DNA from: Scolanthus callimorphus
Lineage: Eukaryota; Cnidaria; Anthozoa; Actiniaria; Edwardsiidae
Direction of reading: 5' to 3'
DNA: 64,000 nt
Assembly: GCA_033964015.1 (NCBI GenBank)
Contig: CM066913.1
Coordinates: forward strand, 9,852,953 to 9,916,952
Part shown: one piece after another, positions 29,901 through 43,000 of the stretch
Position numbering within the stretch: the first letter of the stretch is position 1
Layout of the letters: every line of letters begins with the position of its first letter
The notes under the pieces: model-generated
Told to the model about the DNA's origin: nothing
The model's input: only the letters and a program-made list of their open reading frames with translations
Databases searched by the model: none
Translations under genes and position numbers: made by a program

Positions 29901-32900
29901 CAAATAATTCGAAACTGGACTATTAAATACTGGAAACTACCCTGGAGAGCAGAGGCTCAAAGATACTTCAGAGGCAAAACTATTTTACTAAACAAGTAGG
30001 GCAAAAGTGTTTTAGCCTCTGGTTGCCAGGGTAACTGGTTGATGTAGTTGATCTGTCATTCATTACTGCCACATCCATTGTATTGTTGCCTGTTTGAATT
30101 TATTTGTCTATTATTTCTGTATTGTACCTTTCTGTTGAACCCATCAGACCCAATCAGGTCATAGCCCTGCACTCACCTGCCTTCTGCTGCAACATTTGTC
30201 TGGTTATAAAACATTGTTTAACAATTGGCTTCAAAGTGTTTCAAGTAGTTAACATAAACTTTTTGGCACATTCACAACCGTTCACTCTTCCAGTCCACTC
30301 TAGCTCAAGTAGTTTCAGAAAGGTACTGGATGTTGGTGTTTGCATTTTATTTTACATGTTTAATCAATCTCCTTTTCTTTTACTAGATTGAAAACATAGA
30401 TGACCCTATACCTCCTGTGGAAGCAATCCTTAGAAGGTGCAATAAACAACAGGTATAAACCTTTACACAACTTAAATGACATGTACTTCAAAAAGCGTTC
30501 ATCAGATAACATGTCTCTACTTTCATAGGTTATGGAGAAGTATTCTGTACCAGATTACAAAGACAGCAATGAATTTCTAACTCACCTAGGAAAACGACTT
30601 GGAAAATTAAAGAAAGGTACCAAATGATAATTTAGTACCAGCTTTCTTCTGTGCAACATGTGCCAAACACAATTTTACAAAAAGTCATGCCTTGAGGAAA
30701 AAGCAAGTGGCGAATTCTACTTGTAATAGGGACATCAAACTCTTCACATCTGAATTGGGCTTATGCCAGGTTGTTTTGTTTTCAAAATTAAAGGCATAAA
30801 GGCCATAAGGTAGTGATGCATTCAAGCCATTAAAATGACATCTTGCATGGTTTCTTTCAGGTGGGGTGCCAGATATCATGGCTGCAGGAAAGACCCTTCT
30901 CAGAGACTGGAATAGGTACAAATCTGTTTTAAAGAGTCATGATACAGCTCTCGTAAGATTGATTGATACCCTCAGTGCAAAACAATAGAGGGTCATTCAA
31001 TAGAATGAGGAAACAATGAAACACTTTGTTCTGCCTATCCAATCACACAAGATCTTGCCGATAAGCTGTATCACCCCTAGATTATCTCAGATAATCTGTG
31101 GGCAGTGACATGGAAAGAAAGCCTGAACAATATTGCAAAAAAAAAATGTTACATTTTAATTTTAGCCCGATTTGTTCATTGGTCTTTTTGCTGTCTTTCA
31201 ATTGATTATTGCATTTTAAAATATATTGCTTTTCATATATAACTGTACAAAGCTTTTGGAATCTGTTTGCAGAAGGTACCAAAATGTCATAAAAAATACT
31301 TGGTCAATCATGCCATCTCTGTCCTGAAAATGATTGTTGTGTGCCTGGTATTACTTTGTATTTGGCAGTCTCTCTTTGTTATGAAATAACTATGCATGTC
31401 TTGTTGCTTCTATGTAGTGGCAAAATCCAGTTCTATACTCACCCCCCTGAAGAGCAGACACTGCCCAGTCACATCTCAGCTGAAGTAGTTTCTGAATGGA
31501 GTAAAGAGTTTGACCTGGTATGTATTTGGCATATACAACAGTACAGACATTTCTGTTATGTTGTAGCATTAAATTTGCGACCTGATACGAAGTGTGTGAC
31601 TGCAATCGAAATATGGTACAAAAGTTGTATTTCCTCCATTCTTACATAGCCATTCATTTCCAATTTCCCAACTAATATACTGGAAAAATCAAAATCCAGG
31701 CCATCCAGCTCTCTCAAAACTACCAAACAGTCTGCGCTGTATACCCATAAAACTCCTAACCATACCCTAACTACCCAGCATGTCCCTTAGCCTGAAAGTA
31801 TTCCTTGAGATTATACATGTAGTTGACCCTTACATTCCATCATGTTCTTAGTCTATGTTCCCTCTTTCAGGCTTCATTGCAGAAAGAAGAAGAACAAGTG
31901 CTACATGGTTTGTTTGTATTTTTTTTTGTATCTTTTTAAATTTTAATTCAGCCTTCAGTAACCTTATCATAATGTCCTATTCAGGTATAGAAAGTCCTAT
32001 GGAGGATGCAATGGTACTTGAACCAAGTGGGCCTACCGATGCTGTGACTCCTGAAGAACAAATGGTATGAACTGTTGTAGAAATACTAGTAGAGATGTGA
32101 TAAGGAGTATCTAAGGACAGCTTATCTTATTTATGGCAATGTAGTGAACAATCTGGGCAAATTCAGATTTTGTTTTAAGAGGCAGTAGGGCTGTCCACTA
32201 CAATCATTATTTATTTCTTGGGAAAGTGCAATCCACTGTAACGGTTGTATAGAATACCAGATAAAACAGGTGGTCTAGACATATTATGTCTGACACTGTC
32301 CTGAGTATACTTGGGGTGGAATGTTAAAAGGTGTTGATCATTAGTTAGCACAGAAGAACATTTAAGTGCATACCAAAATGCAGTGATAAATGTTTAGGGC
32401 TCTGAGAGTAGCGAAGATGACGGCATAGACGATGAAGAAGAAGATGATGATGATGAAAATGACTCCGGAGAGGAAATGGAAGAAAGTGAAGTAAGTAACA
32501 CCAGTTCTCTTTTCATATGTAAAACATAATTCATTGTTTTGGAGCAATAACATAGCGCTGTGGTCATATAAAACAGTCTTCAACAGTGAACTGTGTCGGC
32601 CAGTGTGACTTACGTTCATTGAGAGAGGGATCCCACGCTTGTGCCAGTGTTATGTTTGCTCAGCTTCACGTGTCATTTATGGATTTCATAAAAAGTTACT
32701 CATTCTGTTTACCTTAAAGGATGATGAAGGTGGCATGACAGTTATCGTTAAAAGCAAGCAGCTTCTAAACAAGCTGGAACCATTAAAGAGACAAGTCTAT
32801 TCAAGGGTGATGAAGACAACGAGTTCAATCAACAAACAAATAAGAAGATGCGAAAGGTACTATGCTGGACATTAATCGTAATAGGCCAGAAACCACTAGG

Positions 32901-33557
32901 CTGGGAAGGGAGGCTTTGATTCAGCCAAATAACGCTGGTGGAGAGGGGAGGCATCATTTTCCAAAATCTATACACTCATCCCCTCAAGTCTATGCCCCCT
33001 TATGCACGAACCACCTTGCCCAATATCCCGAACTTTTTAATCTGGTCATGCACCAGATAGGTTTTTTCCAACTCACACTACAACAACAGTGGATCAAAAA
33101 CCTTGCAATTTGCAGAGGGGTGCTAGACGTAGCCTGATTTTGAGCCGACTACGAGGTCGTTTGCAGCCTATCGTGATCTCATAGACTGCTGAAAATTATA
33201 AATCAACTTTGTTTACGTGTCTAATAATATCTTGTGACGGGTAGCTGTAGATGCCTTGCAAGCGCAGGTTTCATTTCATTTGGCAAAATGGGACGCCCTT
33301 CTACCTTCAATAATTTCCCAACATTTACATTTACGTTACTTCATTTCTCCGCAAGAGCGTGGTAATAACGTGGAGGTTAAAATAAAATAAATAAATATCT
33401 CATAAACATTAAAACGGGGTCTCTTTTGCAGGAATTCAGAAAGCAGCAGAAAAAGAAGCAGAAAGGTGTTGAAGCTCATGGGCCTGATGATGATGATGAT
33501 GATATGAACGATCATGCTGATGATGACAATTATGATTTTGATGTCGATTTCTCGTGA
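25158..33557 (+). CDS. GNL3L-like: Nucleostemin-family GTPase (GNL3/GNL3L)
   Basis: Twenty-three exons encode about 594 residues once two single missing bases are allowed for. Exons: 25158-25170, 25248-25300, 25436-25496, 26322-26401, 26468-26584, 26664-26718, 27037-27074, 27446-27517, 27988-28051, 28164-28266, 28722-28866, 29328-29352, 29474-29536, 29641-29752, 30387-30452, 30529-30616, 30861-30915, 31418-31517, 31871-31907, 31985-32064, 32398-32490, 32720-32856, 33432-33557. A basic N-terminus (MVRPKKKSKR) and a coiled coil precede a circularly permuted GTPase: LNKID (G4) comes before GFPNVGKS (G1) and LDSPG (G3). An acidic Asp/Glu stretch and a basic C-terminal segment follow. The family shuttles between nucleolus and nucleoplasm and supports ribosome biogenesis and cell proliferation. 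The missing bases are at 28207 and in the A run 32750-32753. Exon phases confirm the second: exon 22 joins exon 23 only if it is restored. Confidence 0.93.
25871..26283. mobile_element. Long inverted-repeat element in GNL3 intron 3
   Basis: Arms of about 75 bp face each other: CCCTGCGAACAGTGGTTTCC at the left, and the complement of GGAAACCACTGCTCGCAGGG at the right. Each arm is itself a weak palindrome built on AGTGGTTTC/GAAACCACT. It is non-coding. Confidence 0.65.
26777..26986. mobile_element. MITE in GNL3 intron 6, 3-bp target duplication
   Basis: The ends GTGTGGTTCCAGAAATTATCC and GGATATTTTCTGGAACCACAC are inverted, and AAT flanks both sides. The interior carries runs of G next to GGGGTTGGGGG. 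Intron 6 is otherwise short. Confidence 0.7.
27585..27672. repeat. SINE/LINE 3'-tail remnant in GNL3 intron 8
   Basis: The phrase TTGTAAAGCACTTAGAGCCT followed by AAGCGCTATATAAA matches the widespread 3' tail shared by L2-type LINEs and their SINEs. A related fragment, inverted, is at 55677-55740. Confidence 0.45.
28311..28520. repeat. Degenerate trinucleotide tract in GNL3 intron 10
   Basis: Purine/T-rich variants of GATGAT, GTTGTT and GGTGGT alternate over about 200 bp. The His/Ile/Thr-rich minus-strand frames across it are by-products of this composition. Confidence 0.6.
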
Positions 33558-33751
33558 AAAATTAGGTACCGTCCAGTACTAATATCAGGTAGCGCCCTAA
33601 TATTTGTAATAACCGTTAAAATCCCTTTTTTATGTCTTAACCTCGATTTTAGTCATCACTCTGGTCGGAAACGAGCTTGGGAATCCTCTTTTATCCAGTG
33701 TCTTTGTAAGGATTATTTTTAACGACACCCCGCCAGAAAAAAAACAATGTC

Positions 33752-33757
33752 AATAAA
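33752..33757 (+). terminator. Candidate poly(A) signal of GNL3
   Basis: AATAAA lies 195 bp after the GNL3 stop codon, a normal distance. It is in the 398-bp gap before the convergent carboxypeptidase. Confidence 0.5.
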
Positions 33758-33955
33758 ATATAAAGCCATATAAGTTACTAATTTGTTGTGTGAAAGAAGT
33801 TCGGTGGCTCTGTTGTTTTCCGAAATTAATTGCGAGCTGCCCTGCTTTTAAGTAATAAGTTGCAATAAGCAAAATAGCCTTGCTGCAACAGAGGGAAGAT
33901 CTTGATTCAAAAACGATACCTCAGTGATAAAACGTCATGTTTATTTTGCGTGTAT

Positions 33956-36348
33956 CTAAATTTTCATTTCTTTTGCTGCTGCAAGGATGCCCTTAAACGT
34001 CTCCAGCGCAGTGGGTATGATGAATTTCTTGGGAAGGAGAAATCCATAAGTCCCCTTGTCTCTCAGCTCCAGCGCGAAGGAGTACTTGATCCCCAAAGCG
34101 CCATATGTGTAGTCCTTGCTTGCACCGGAATTAGGATCTGTGGTGGAAAGGAAAGTGGAAAGAAGTTGGACTCCGTCTAGATGAGTAACTTTGAGGTGCA
34201 CTTAGTGTCAATTGGATAACGCCCTATGGAATTAATATAGCCTGCTTGCTGGCAGTGAAGTGCACGAGCAAAAAGATGACTGCAGCTGCGATCGAGTAAC
34301 CAGCATTGTCGCCTGAAAACAACTCGCAACTGCCTGCAAGTAAGCTAAGAATGGAATGGCTGGATCCCTGTGTCTTACACACGGGATTGAATATGAGTGG
34401 GGATCTTGTGCCTTGCACGGGTACCGACGTAGTCCCTTTATACTATCACTCGTTGAGCACGTACCCGTCGCTTTGTACCCGTGATCACTAAATACATAAC
34501 TGTATTTGGTTCAAAATTTGATTTGCTGATAAAAATGAGCGACCAATGAGAATGCAAAGTAAACGCAAGTAAGTCAACACTTACATATGACTTCCGACGA
34601 GGGCCCCCATCTGTACGCTGTTTGATATCCAGCGTTACGAATCGCGTCAACCCCAGCCTTGCTGGCCTTCATCTGATCAAGCAGAACACAGTCAGCAAGG
34701 AAATTACATAACAGCGTTGATTTTGCGGCAGAGATTAGGTTTGACAAGAATTCGGATCCCAGACAGAGCTGGCATTATCTATTGGCAAAGAAACTTGGCT
34801 TGTTCGACGTAGCAACAGTAACTAGGAAGGTGGCTATATTAGACATCGGATGAGGAATTTAACTCTAGAAGGGAAGATAAAAATTGTTAAAACTTTAGCT
34901 TTGTCTAAGCTTACTTTTATCGCTTCTCTCATGTGTGTCGATAAAGCTATCATTGACGAGGTAAACAACTTAACCCGTGCTTTTATATGGAATGGAAAAC
35001 CACCGAAGGTAAAAACGAGTACAATGATAGGCCCGAAAGACAAAGGTGGTCTAGATATGCCTGACTTCGACATTATTAATAAGTCCTTAAAAGCATCCTG
35101 GGTTAAACGTCTTTGTTCAACTGACGAGTCATGGGCCGAGAGTTGGAAACATTTACCTCTAACATTAATATGGAATCTGGGGGAGCGTTCCTTATTAAAT
35201 GCAAATATGAACTAAAAAAACAACAACTAAATCCAAAGTTGCCAAACTTTTACCTAGAAATAATGAACGCCTGGCAAGATCTCAAATACATAGTAAAAAG
35301 TGTGATCCTGCTAAAGAGATTATTTGGAACAATGAGAATGTATTATTGAAGGAAAATCGATTTTTTATCAAGATTGGTATCTAGGCAGGGTCACACATGT
35401 AGAAGATTTATTTGATACCAGAGGAAAATTGTTAACCGTGGAATCCCTTTATGCAAAATTCAGAATCAAAACTCATTACTTAGCCCTTATAGGGCTCGTA
35501 AAAGCGATTCCGTCAGATTGGAAAAAATCATTAAGGAACACCCCCCGGGTCACACAAGCAAATCGAACAGAAAAGGATAGTATTGCCTTACTGAATTGTA
35601 AGAAAATCAGAAAAGAACTTGTAACACAAGTCTTTAAGCCTCCTACTGCTGAAAAGCGGTTACTAAAGTGCGGCTTTTCACCACGCGAAGCAACTCTTGT
35701 TTATTCACTTCCATATAAAATAACCAAAGATGTTAAGCTCAGAATCTTTCAGTTCAAGATTGTTCAAAACATATTACCCTCGAATGCTACACTGTTCAGA
35801 GATAAATTAATTGATTCTGAAAACTGCCATTTTGTTCACAAAACAAGACCTAAAATATATTTCTTGATTGCCCTCATATTGTCGTTTTCTGGAACGATTT
35901 TATTGAATGGTGGAAAAAAAAGAATAATGTCCGCATAGAAATTTATCAAAAAAAAATTTCTATGGACACATGCCGGGCGAACCAAAATACTTTCCCCTAA
36001 ACCTATGTTTAATGATAGTGCTAAGCACTACATTTACGGAGCATATAGAAAAACTGAAGATGTATTTTTCCAAGCTTTCCTGATTGTTCTCGACAACTGG
36101 CTGAAAGTAGAATCTGCAGAAACTGCAAAACAAGTAAACATTTGATGCGCTAGTTTAGCTGATGGAATGACATCGTTGTGAAACAAAAAAAATGCATGTG
36201 TAATGTTAAGTGTCTGTAAAAGAAAAAAAAATGTAAAAATGAAATGGAAATGGATAAAGAAATATGTTTGTGTAATGTAAAATGGACAATGTAACGAAGA
36301 AGACGTAAAAAGGTGCATATAAATGATGTAATGTTAAATGTTCATAAA

Positions 36349-36379
<31 letters not shown>

Positions 36380-39300
36380 AACTAGGAAGGTAGAACAATG
36401 AATGCAGGATGGGTAAATTCTCACCAAGTGTTCATGATCTGTAGTATGTTCGGTTTTGTATCCCATGGGATCATCCAGAGTTGGCCAAAGGCGTGGATAT
36501 CCATGTAGCCCTTCACCCTACTCCCGAGCTTCTTCAGGTAGTTTGCAACATTAACGATCTCTACCTCAGAGAAGGGGCGTGGTCCGCGATAGTCCTCATC
36601 GCAGGGATTATCACTTGAACCGCCCGCAACTGCAAATAAAGTACTCTGTCAGAAGACTAATTCATACCGGTAAAAATGTGATGAGCCAGATACGCTCAAG
36701 ACAGTGCGAGGGGGGTGGACTCTTGTGGATGTCGTTTGGAGGTGCGGAACAAGGGGCTCATGTTGGTAGATGTGGACTAAGTGTCTGTAGATGGGTGTGG
36801 ACCAAGTGTGTATGTAGGTGGATGTGGACCAAGTGTCTAAGCAGATGAGTGTGGACCAAAGTCTATGTAGGCGGATGTGGGCCAAGTGTCTATGTAGGTG
36901 GAAGTAGCCAGGGTAGTAAGCGTTTCCCGTGGGTTTCAGGTCAGAGAAAAATACGAGCGATTTTTTGTGGACAAAGTGGCTATGTAGGTGGATGTGAATC
37001 AATGCTCTCTATGTATGAGGCAATTTTGTCACTGCTCTACAGAAAGATTAAGTTGGTCTGTCTAGAAGTATACTCCTTTTCAGTCGTTTTCGGGCGTTGA
37101 AATGCCTCAGGGTTGCTATAGGGTGTACGATGTATAGGTAGAAAGCCTTAAATGAACTTTGAGTGATGTAGAAATCTAGTGTTACTTATTATACATACGC
37201 CCCCACTTGAAGTCCCAGTTTCTGTTGGCATCAGTCCCAATACACCACGGCTTGCCTCTCCCATTCTGCGATCTTGTTTTTCTCCAAAAGCGCTCCTAAT
37301 GAAACATTACACAGAGAAAAAGTCATATAGACAGGTCTTGTTAACATAAAGAAGAGACGCTTGGTTAATATTAGTGAAAAACAAACATCCACACCCGCAA
37401 CCCAATTTTACCCCAGGCAAACAGCCAAATACGTTTTCAAATACTCAAATCAAATACTACAACCTAGAAATCACTATTTTTCTTAATAGAGCCGATTTCA
37501 CATGACTGTGAAAAGTACCGTGACACGGCGCGGTACGGTCGCGGTGGCGGTACGGAACCTGGCCTGCTGTAGATACCGAACGAAACCGCGTAGTCGCGGC
37601 GCGGACACGGTCGCGGCGCGGTACAACTCGCGGTACTTTTCACAGTCATACGAAATCTGCTCTAACTCTCCCTGTTTACCCTTTCCCACGAGTGCACATA
37701 TCCATCAGGGTTCAGGACGGGCATGATGACAAAGTCCATCTTGTCCAATACTGCCTTGACATCAGCATCCTTCTGATACCTAGATAGCAACTGAAAACAA
37801 CAAAATTTTGATGATTGTTTCAAGATGTCGTTTACGCAAGACGGGCACACAACCGACTTGTTCCTCACCCCCTTTCGCTGGGGTATAGAACCCCGCTAAC
37901 TCGAACCCTGAAGGGAAACGAAAATCAGTTTGCGTTAGTCGGGAGTTATCCGATAGTAAGTTAGTGAAAACCTGCGCCAAGGGAAATAAATTTGTTGTTC
38001 GAGTTACCCGAGTTAGATAAATGCCTTTAAACCCGAAATAGAACTGCATGTTGCCTCAGGGTAGTCCATTCAGAGAGGCTATAACCTTCCTACTATCAAC
38101 AGGAGCCCTGGGAACAACATGCTTACAAACTAACCCGAGTTCCACTGTATCTTTGTTGGCAAACCACACCTCCCCCTGGGGGAGGACCCTGGCGCGCGAG
38201 GATGAGTTTTGCTCTGCGCGCAATGTTTTATTTCCCAATCCAGGAAGCACCCAGGGCTCCCCCTCCCCCTCCCCCTGAGTCCCCTATATTTCGAGGGCTC
38301 ACCTGTTTAGCGATGTACATACACGTGGCCGGCGCCACCCATTCCCGAGAGTGTATCCCGCAGTTTATGAAAAACACCGGCTTGTTTCGTTTGCGCTTAC
38401 CTTTGATCTGAAAAATATATATTTCTTATATGATAAGAGGGTCTCAATTTGGTGTTAATCTTGAGGCGTGAAACCGAGGCAAAATAACCTTTACCTCAAT
38501 AGCCTTTTGCTCCCGGTTTTGGTAGGACCTCCCAACAGTAAACACTCTTGTATTGCCGTTTCTGTAATATCTGTTGTAGAGACTTTTCATTTCGTGATAT
38601 ATCTGTGGAAAAAGAACTTGTTATGCAACCGACCCAACTACTAGTACTACTTTACTTTTCATTACTATACTACGCTTAGTAATAAGTCAAATAGCATGAC
38701 AGACATGACATAATTTCTTTATATCACACCACATTATCTAACGCCATCTGCATAACCAACTAGCTGACATAGTTGGATCTGTTTTTTTTTTTTTTGCGCG
38801 GCCAAAGTATACCACCGTAAATATACTACTTGGTTTCCGATCTCCCGTTTTCGCCCTTGGCTTCCCATGGAACATGAATGGTGTAGGCAAGTGAGCTCGC
38901 AATTTGACCCAACGAGCTCTCACTTTTGACCCAATTACATAGAAAGTTGATTGTAAAAAATGTCAGTTAAGAGACAGGGGGTGGGAGGGGGCCCTCAGAC
39001 GTAACCGTCGTGGGTCCACTTCATAAGAAGGACCTTTCTACCTCATCAAGAGGGTGATACTTGCTGTACCAGCTTCCCCCTGAACGGCCAGCAGCGCTCC
39101 TCTTTTGTTGGTCCACTAGCTTCTGAACGTCGTCGATTTGAATGGTGAAGTGCATCCCTTTGCTCGTCAGGTGTTTTGCCAAATGGCCATAGCTGTGCTT
39201 GTCGATATGAAGGTCAACAGGAACTTTAGGGGAAGATGGCACAGCCCAGAAATCAACCTGTTTAGACCAGACAAACCTGTAAGGATAGGAATACAGGAAG

Positions 39301-40038
39301 GTCCTGGGGGACCTCTTCAGCATGTTTCAGTTTTGTCAGATCATGGATCGGGGCATGAACAGTCACGGCCCACTGACTGAAGACCCCCCCCCCCCCCACC
39401 CCCTTCCGCCCAATACACATTTTCAAGGACCGCAATAACATTAGCATTTTCCGCATCCAATTTTTATTAATATCTCTTAGGGGTAAAATTCACTGTTGAC
39501 CACACCCAATTTGCTATCCTTTAAGGTAGTCCCCCCGGGGGCATGAACCCACCTTTATCGTCTTGCGATTACGCAGCTCGAGTAAAAGATCAACCTCTCT
39601 TTCATCTTGTGGAGTCACACGTATCACTTTGTTTCTGAAAAGTTCAAGGGATCATGCGTTAGCATTGAGCTAGTTACTGAGGTTTTCGTTCTGCGAATTC
39701 TGGAGCAACTCAAACCGTGTTTTCATGAGCAGCTTCCATCGATCGCACAACTAACACTTCAATCACAAACAAAACTTAGAGGTTTTACAAAAAGCTATCG
39801 GGTTGCTTAGATGTTTGATTCAGGGAACGCTTAAAAGGCACAATAAATTTATCGAGTTCGCAGAAATATGAAAATGGCAGTAAAGGCATAGGTGTAGAGT
39901 AGACTGTATAATCTGGTATCGCTATAAACCACCACCATATTTTCCAGTTTCCAAGAAAAAAAAGACTTCGTACCCGGCGTATTGGCCAGCCACCAACGAA
40001 CAAAGGGCGAGAACAGCGAAGACCAGGAAACCATGCAT
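33956..40038 (-). CDS. Secreted M14A metallo-procarboxypeptidase (CPA/CPB family), Lys at specificity site
   Basis: Ten exons give 419 residues after restoring one base: 40038-39974, 39634-39553, 39257-39042, 38602-38495, 38407-38303, 37790-37680, 37295-37199, 36629-36425, 34672-34585 and 34137-33956. A signal peptide ([18 protein letters not shown]) and an activation propeptide ([20 protein letters not shown] ...[10 protein letters not shown]) come first. Zinc and catalytic residues are visible: HSREW (His69, Glu72), DANRNWDF (Arg145 region), [15 protein letters not shown] (His196), VIY (Tyr248) and FALELRD (Glu270). The residue equivalent to 255 is Lys (SGASKDY), suggesting preference for acidic C-terminal residues. 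Exon 8 lacks one base in the C run at 36462-36464, the complement of TGGGATAC where TGGGGATAC is expected. With it restored the protein reads [16 protein letters not shown] and the next exon is in phase. The family digests dietary or extracellular peptides. AATAAA lies about 10 bp past the stop (33945-33940). Confidence 0.93.
34820..36391 (+). mobile_element. 5'-truncated L1/Tx1-like LINE with 12-bp target duplication
   Basis: AACTAGGAAGGT occurs at 34820-34831 and again at 36380-36391, flanking a plus-strand insertion (34832-36379). It is antisense to the carboxypeptidase, between exons 9 and 8. The element encodes the end of a LINE ORF2 ([55 protein letters not shown]). The reading frame is interrupted near 35160 and again before 35429, then continues to 35938. 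An A-rich (AAATA)n tail lies just before the second duplication copy. The intact duplication points to a fairly recent insertion. Without it the intron would be only about 200 bp. Confidence 0.88.
36757..37005. repeat. Minisatellite in carboxypeptidase intron 7
   Basis: About seven degenerate copies of a 27-30 bp unit are built on GTGGACCAAGTGTCTATGTA GGTGGAT. It is intronic, and the frames across it on both strands are not coding. Confidence 0.7.
37489..37662. mobile_element. MITE with GAGC(C/A)GATTTC ends (copy 2)
   Basis: The left end GATTTCACATGACTGTGAAA and the right end TTTCACAGTCATACGAAATC are inverted. The very GC-rich interior is built on CGCGGTACGGTCGCGG. It shares ends with the copy at 16971-17131 and lies in carboxypeptidase intron 6. 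Confidence 0.7.
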
Positions 40039-43000
40039 AGTTCGCCCGGTCTGTTTAAAGCTCTTTTCGTCGAAGTTTCCACCCCATGGCCGTCTTAAAA
40101 ACTGCAACTTTCAATATTTGCTTTGCAGGTATTCAGTTTTCTGACATATTGGCTCAGCTGGACAAATGACTAGCAAAGAAACAAACTGAAAAGGAGACAA
40201 TCCACTGACGTTTTTTTTCTCACTGACAGTACATTTTTTTGGAATTTCGACTGATCACATGACTGATCGCATGAGTTTTGCGATAGGAACAACCAAAATG
40301 GACTTGTATTTCTATGACATGTCTGTGATCGCCAAAACTTGCTACTAGAGTTCGCTAGCAGTTTTTCTATTCTGTCAAAGGTACAATACTCTCCCCTTGA
40401 TAGTCCTGAATTTTAGATTAAACTGTGCGAAAAGTGTTTCAGCTGAACTAGTCCTCTTTTTCGCGTTCGAGACGTATCATTTCAGCTTTCAAGATGTCTA
40501 GACCTTACTAGCTTTTTTTTAGATTGAGGAACTGTTAATTGGTAAACAAGAGGTCATGTTTTCCTTTGCGATGTGACGAAAAATGGGGAAAATCAATCGT
40601 GTTCCTAACATAATGTCTTCTTTTTCCTTTTTTACAGACCCGATAAATAAGCGGCATCATTTTGCGTCCATAACTCATTAATTTATTTTGCATCCTTACG
40701 CAGCCTCCGCAGCCTCCTTACGACCCCAAGTAAAATTCGTTAGTTTCTTCATTGCAAGAGAAATATATCATCCCGCGGTGGTTACCCGTGAAATGTTCAC
40801 GAAAAAAAACGTATTTCTGGAAATGGCTTTTTATCAATTCATTTCACGGCATCTTGAGCAGTTGTTGATCACCACGCAGCTTCCATCTTCCATCTAAGGT
40901 TAGACAAAGATCACTGATATTCGACATTTTACTGCAACCCCATTACCCCAATATATCCCCGTATGACTCCCCCTTGAAAAGTAGTCAATATCGTTGAATT
41001 TTAGTTGGCTTTGTGTAATCGATCGCGCTCGAGGAATAATTGTTACTATTTACTGTTTGTTTCGCGATCGATACTGCGTTTTCAATCCACCGTATTTTAT
41101 ACTACTGACTTGGTTTATACTAAACAACTATCCCCCTCAGGGTCGGTGCCTATGGCGGTGGATACCTCTCCACACTTGCGCGTCTCGGTGACATATCCAC
41201 CATTATTCACCTTCCCTTCGGGGATGTTATAAAATGTTCCTATAGTGATACTCGACACAAATTGTTTTTACCAGATATATAAGTCTTTTCAGAGGGTCTA
41301 ACTTTTTCCATCCAAAACAAAAACACCAGCTCGCAAAGGATGGCGATTGGCGGTGGGCCTTTAATCTGTTGATGAGGAATTCTTGTTCATAAGGTGGATA
41401 TTTTAGAAGCGGCTTCCATTTCAAAAATCCCGCTAAACGTCATTTCGGAAAGATACTTCGTTTTTTTTCAAAAAAATCCTGAGATTTGATAAGTTCTCAA
41501 TCCCTTATTGATTTACACACGTCAAATACACGAGGATAAACAGCATGTTTGTAACTAGTTTCTCCATGCTGAGCATATTTCGTTCAGTTATAAAAATGAC
41601 AAACAAAAACGCTTTATTTTCTAAATATCCTCGCCCCCCTACATCGGTATCAATAGAACTCAAATATTGTCATAGCTCCAGGACACACTCGCAGAGCATC
41701 GTTTTGTATTGTAGTGAGCCGCAACTCGCCATGGTTATATTAGTTCCTATTCTTGACAAAGCTGCAGCCTTCACTTCTAGCCGTTTGTTTATACTTCTTC
41801 TGGAACTATGAATAGGAGTAATTTACGAATCAATAATTTAGTCCTGTTCTTCAGTGATATTATTGTTGTGCGACAAGCGCTTAAAGACGGCGGTTCATCA
41901 CGATCGTAATACTCTAGTTTGCAGTCGTCAAAAAGGTATGTAGAAGTTTTCATCTTCATCGTTATGACTCAGAATCCGTGTTTTGGTTTTAGACAATTTT
42001 GCGCTGTTAATCAATTGACTTGGCAGGCAACAACCACACCCTGGCCTCTCTAAAAGCTGGTTTCCATTAGTTCGTAATGCACCTTTAATTTCGTAATGCT
42101 TTTTACTGTGAAAGCCATACACTTTCTATCACTATGTCCGTCGGCTTGTTGTGAGTAATACTCCACACGTAGGCTTATTCTTACTGTCCTGGCTCGGCTG
42201 TGAGGAGGTTTTTTCCTGCGGCAATTCCACGCATTATCGGTTTTAGAGAAACGCTATCCATGGGAAATGCGAACACAGAAACGTGTCTTCTTGAACCACG
42301 TCCGACAAGAACACACTCTCCGACTAAGTTTAAGTTAAGTTATTCCCTTTAGTTATACTAACCAGTGTTAAAATAAAGTTACATAATATGCGAAAATACT
42401 AAGTATTTCAAGTTCATAGAACGGAATGCCCAGAACTTAAACGGTTCATAGAATGGAATGTCCAGAATTCAATGCTGCATGCCTAAAGTCCATAATGAGA
42501 ACATTGCAAAATCAAACACTAAGATTGTGTAATAGCCCAAGACATTTGTCTGTTCTGTGTTTTATACAGGTGTTTTATACAGCTAGGTGGGGTACCTAGC
42601 TCACTAATTGAGGTAGAAATATGTTTTGTTTCACCTGTTTATTTCTTGAAAAGTGAAAGTTTGATTTTGGTTGGCCTGAGAAGAAGCAGTTCTTAATTGC
42701 TTGACTGATCGAATTCAAAATGACCCAACTGTGGTACGGCGAAGATTTGCAAAGGCAAACTCAGGCTCATAACGTTTGCCATGCAAAATGTCTTGGTTTT
42801 GGTTTCAGCCATAAAAGAGGCATTTGCATACCTCTTCATCGGGGGTGGAAGAAAGATAATTTGCAAGCCATAATTCATTATTCCAGCTCATTTTGTCCCA
42901 AATTCATAATTCATTATGTCATTTCATCCATAATTCATAATTCATTCGAGATTCATATAATTCATTCTTTTAACAATCTTCATAATTAATAATTCCTTTA

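Noticed and set aside
36579..37002. Frames with repeated WTKCVCRWM or [13 protein letters not shown] segments.
   Set aside because: They are generated by the 27-30 bp minisatellite in a carboxypeptidase intron.
37855..38150. Repeated CTAACTCGAACCC and AACCCGAGTTCC phrases that resemble a tRNA B box.
   Set aside because: No cloverleaf or A box could be found. It looks like a decayed dispersed repeat in a carboxypeptidase intron.
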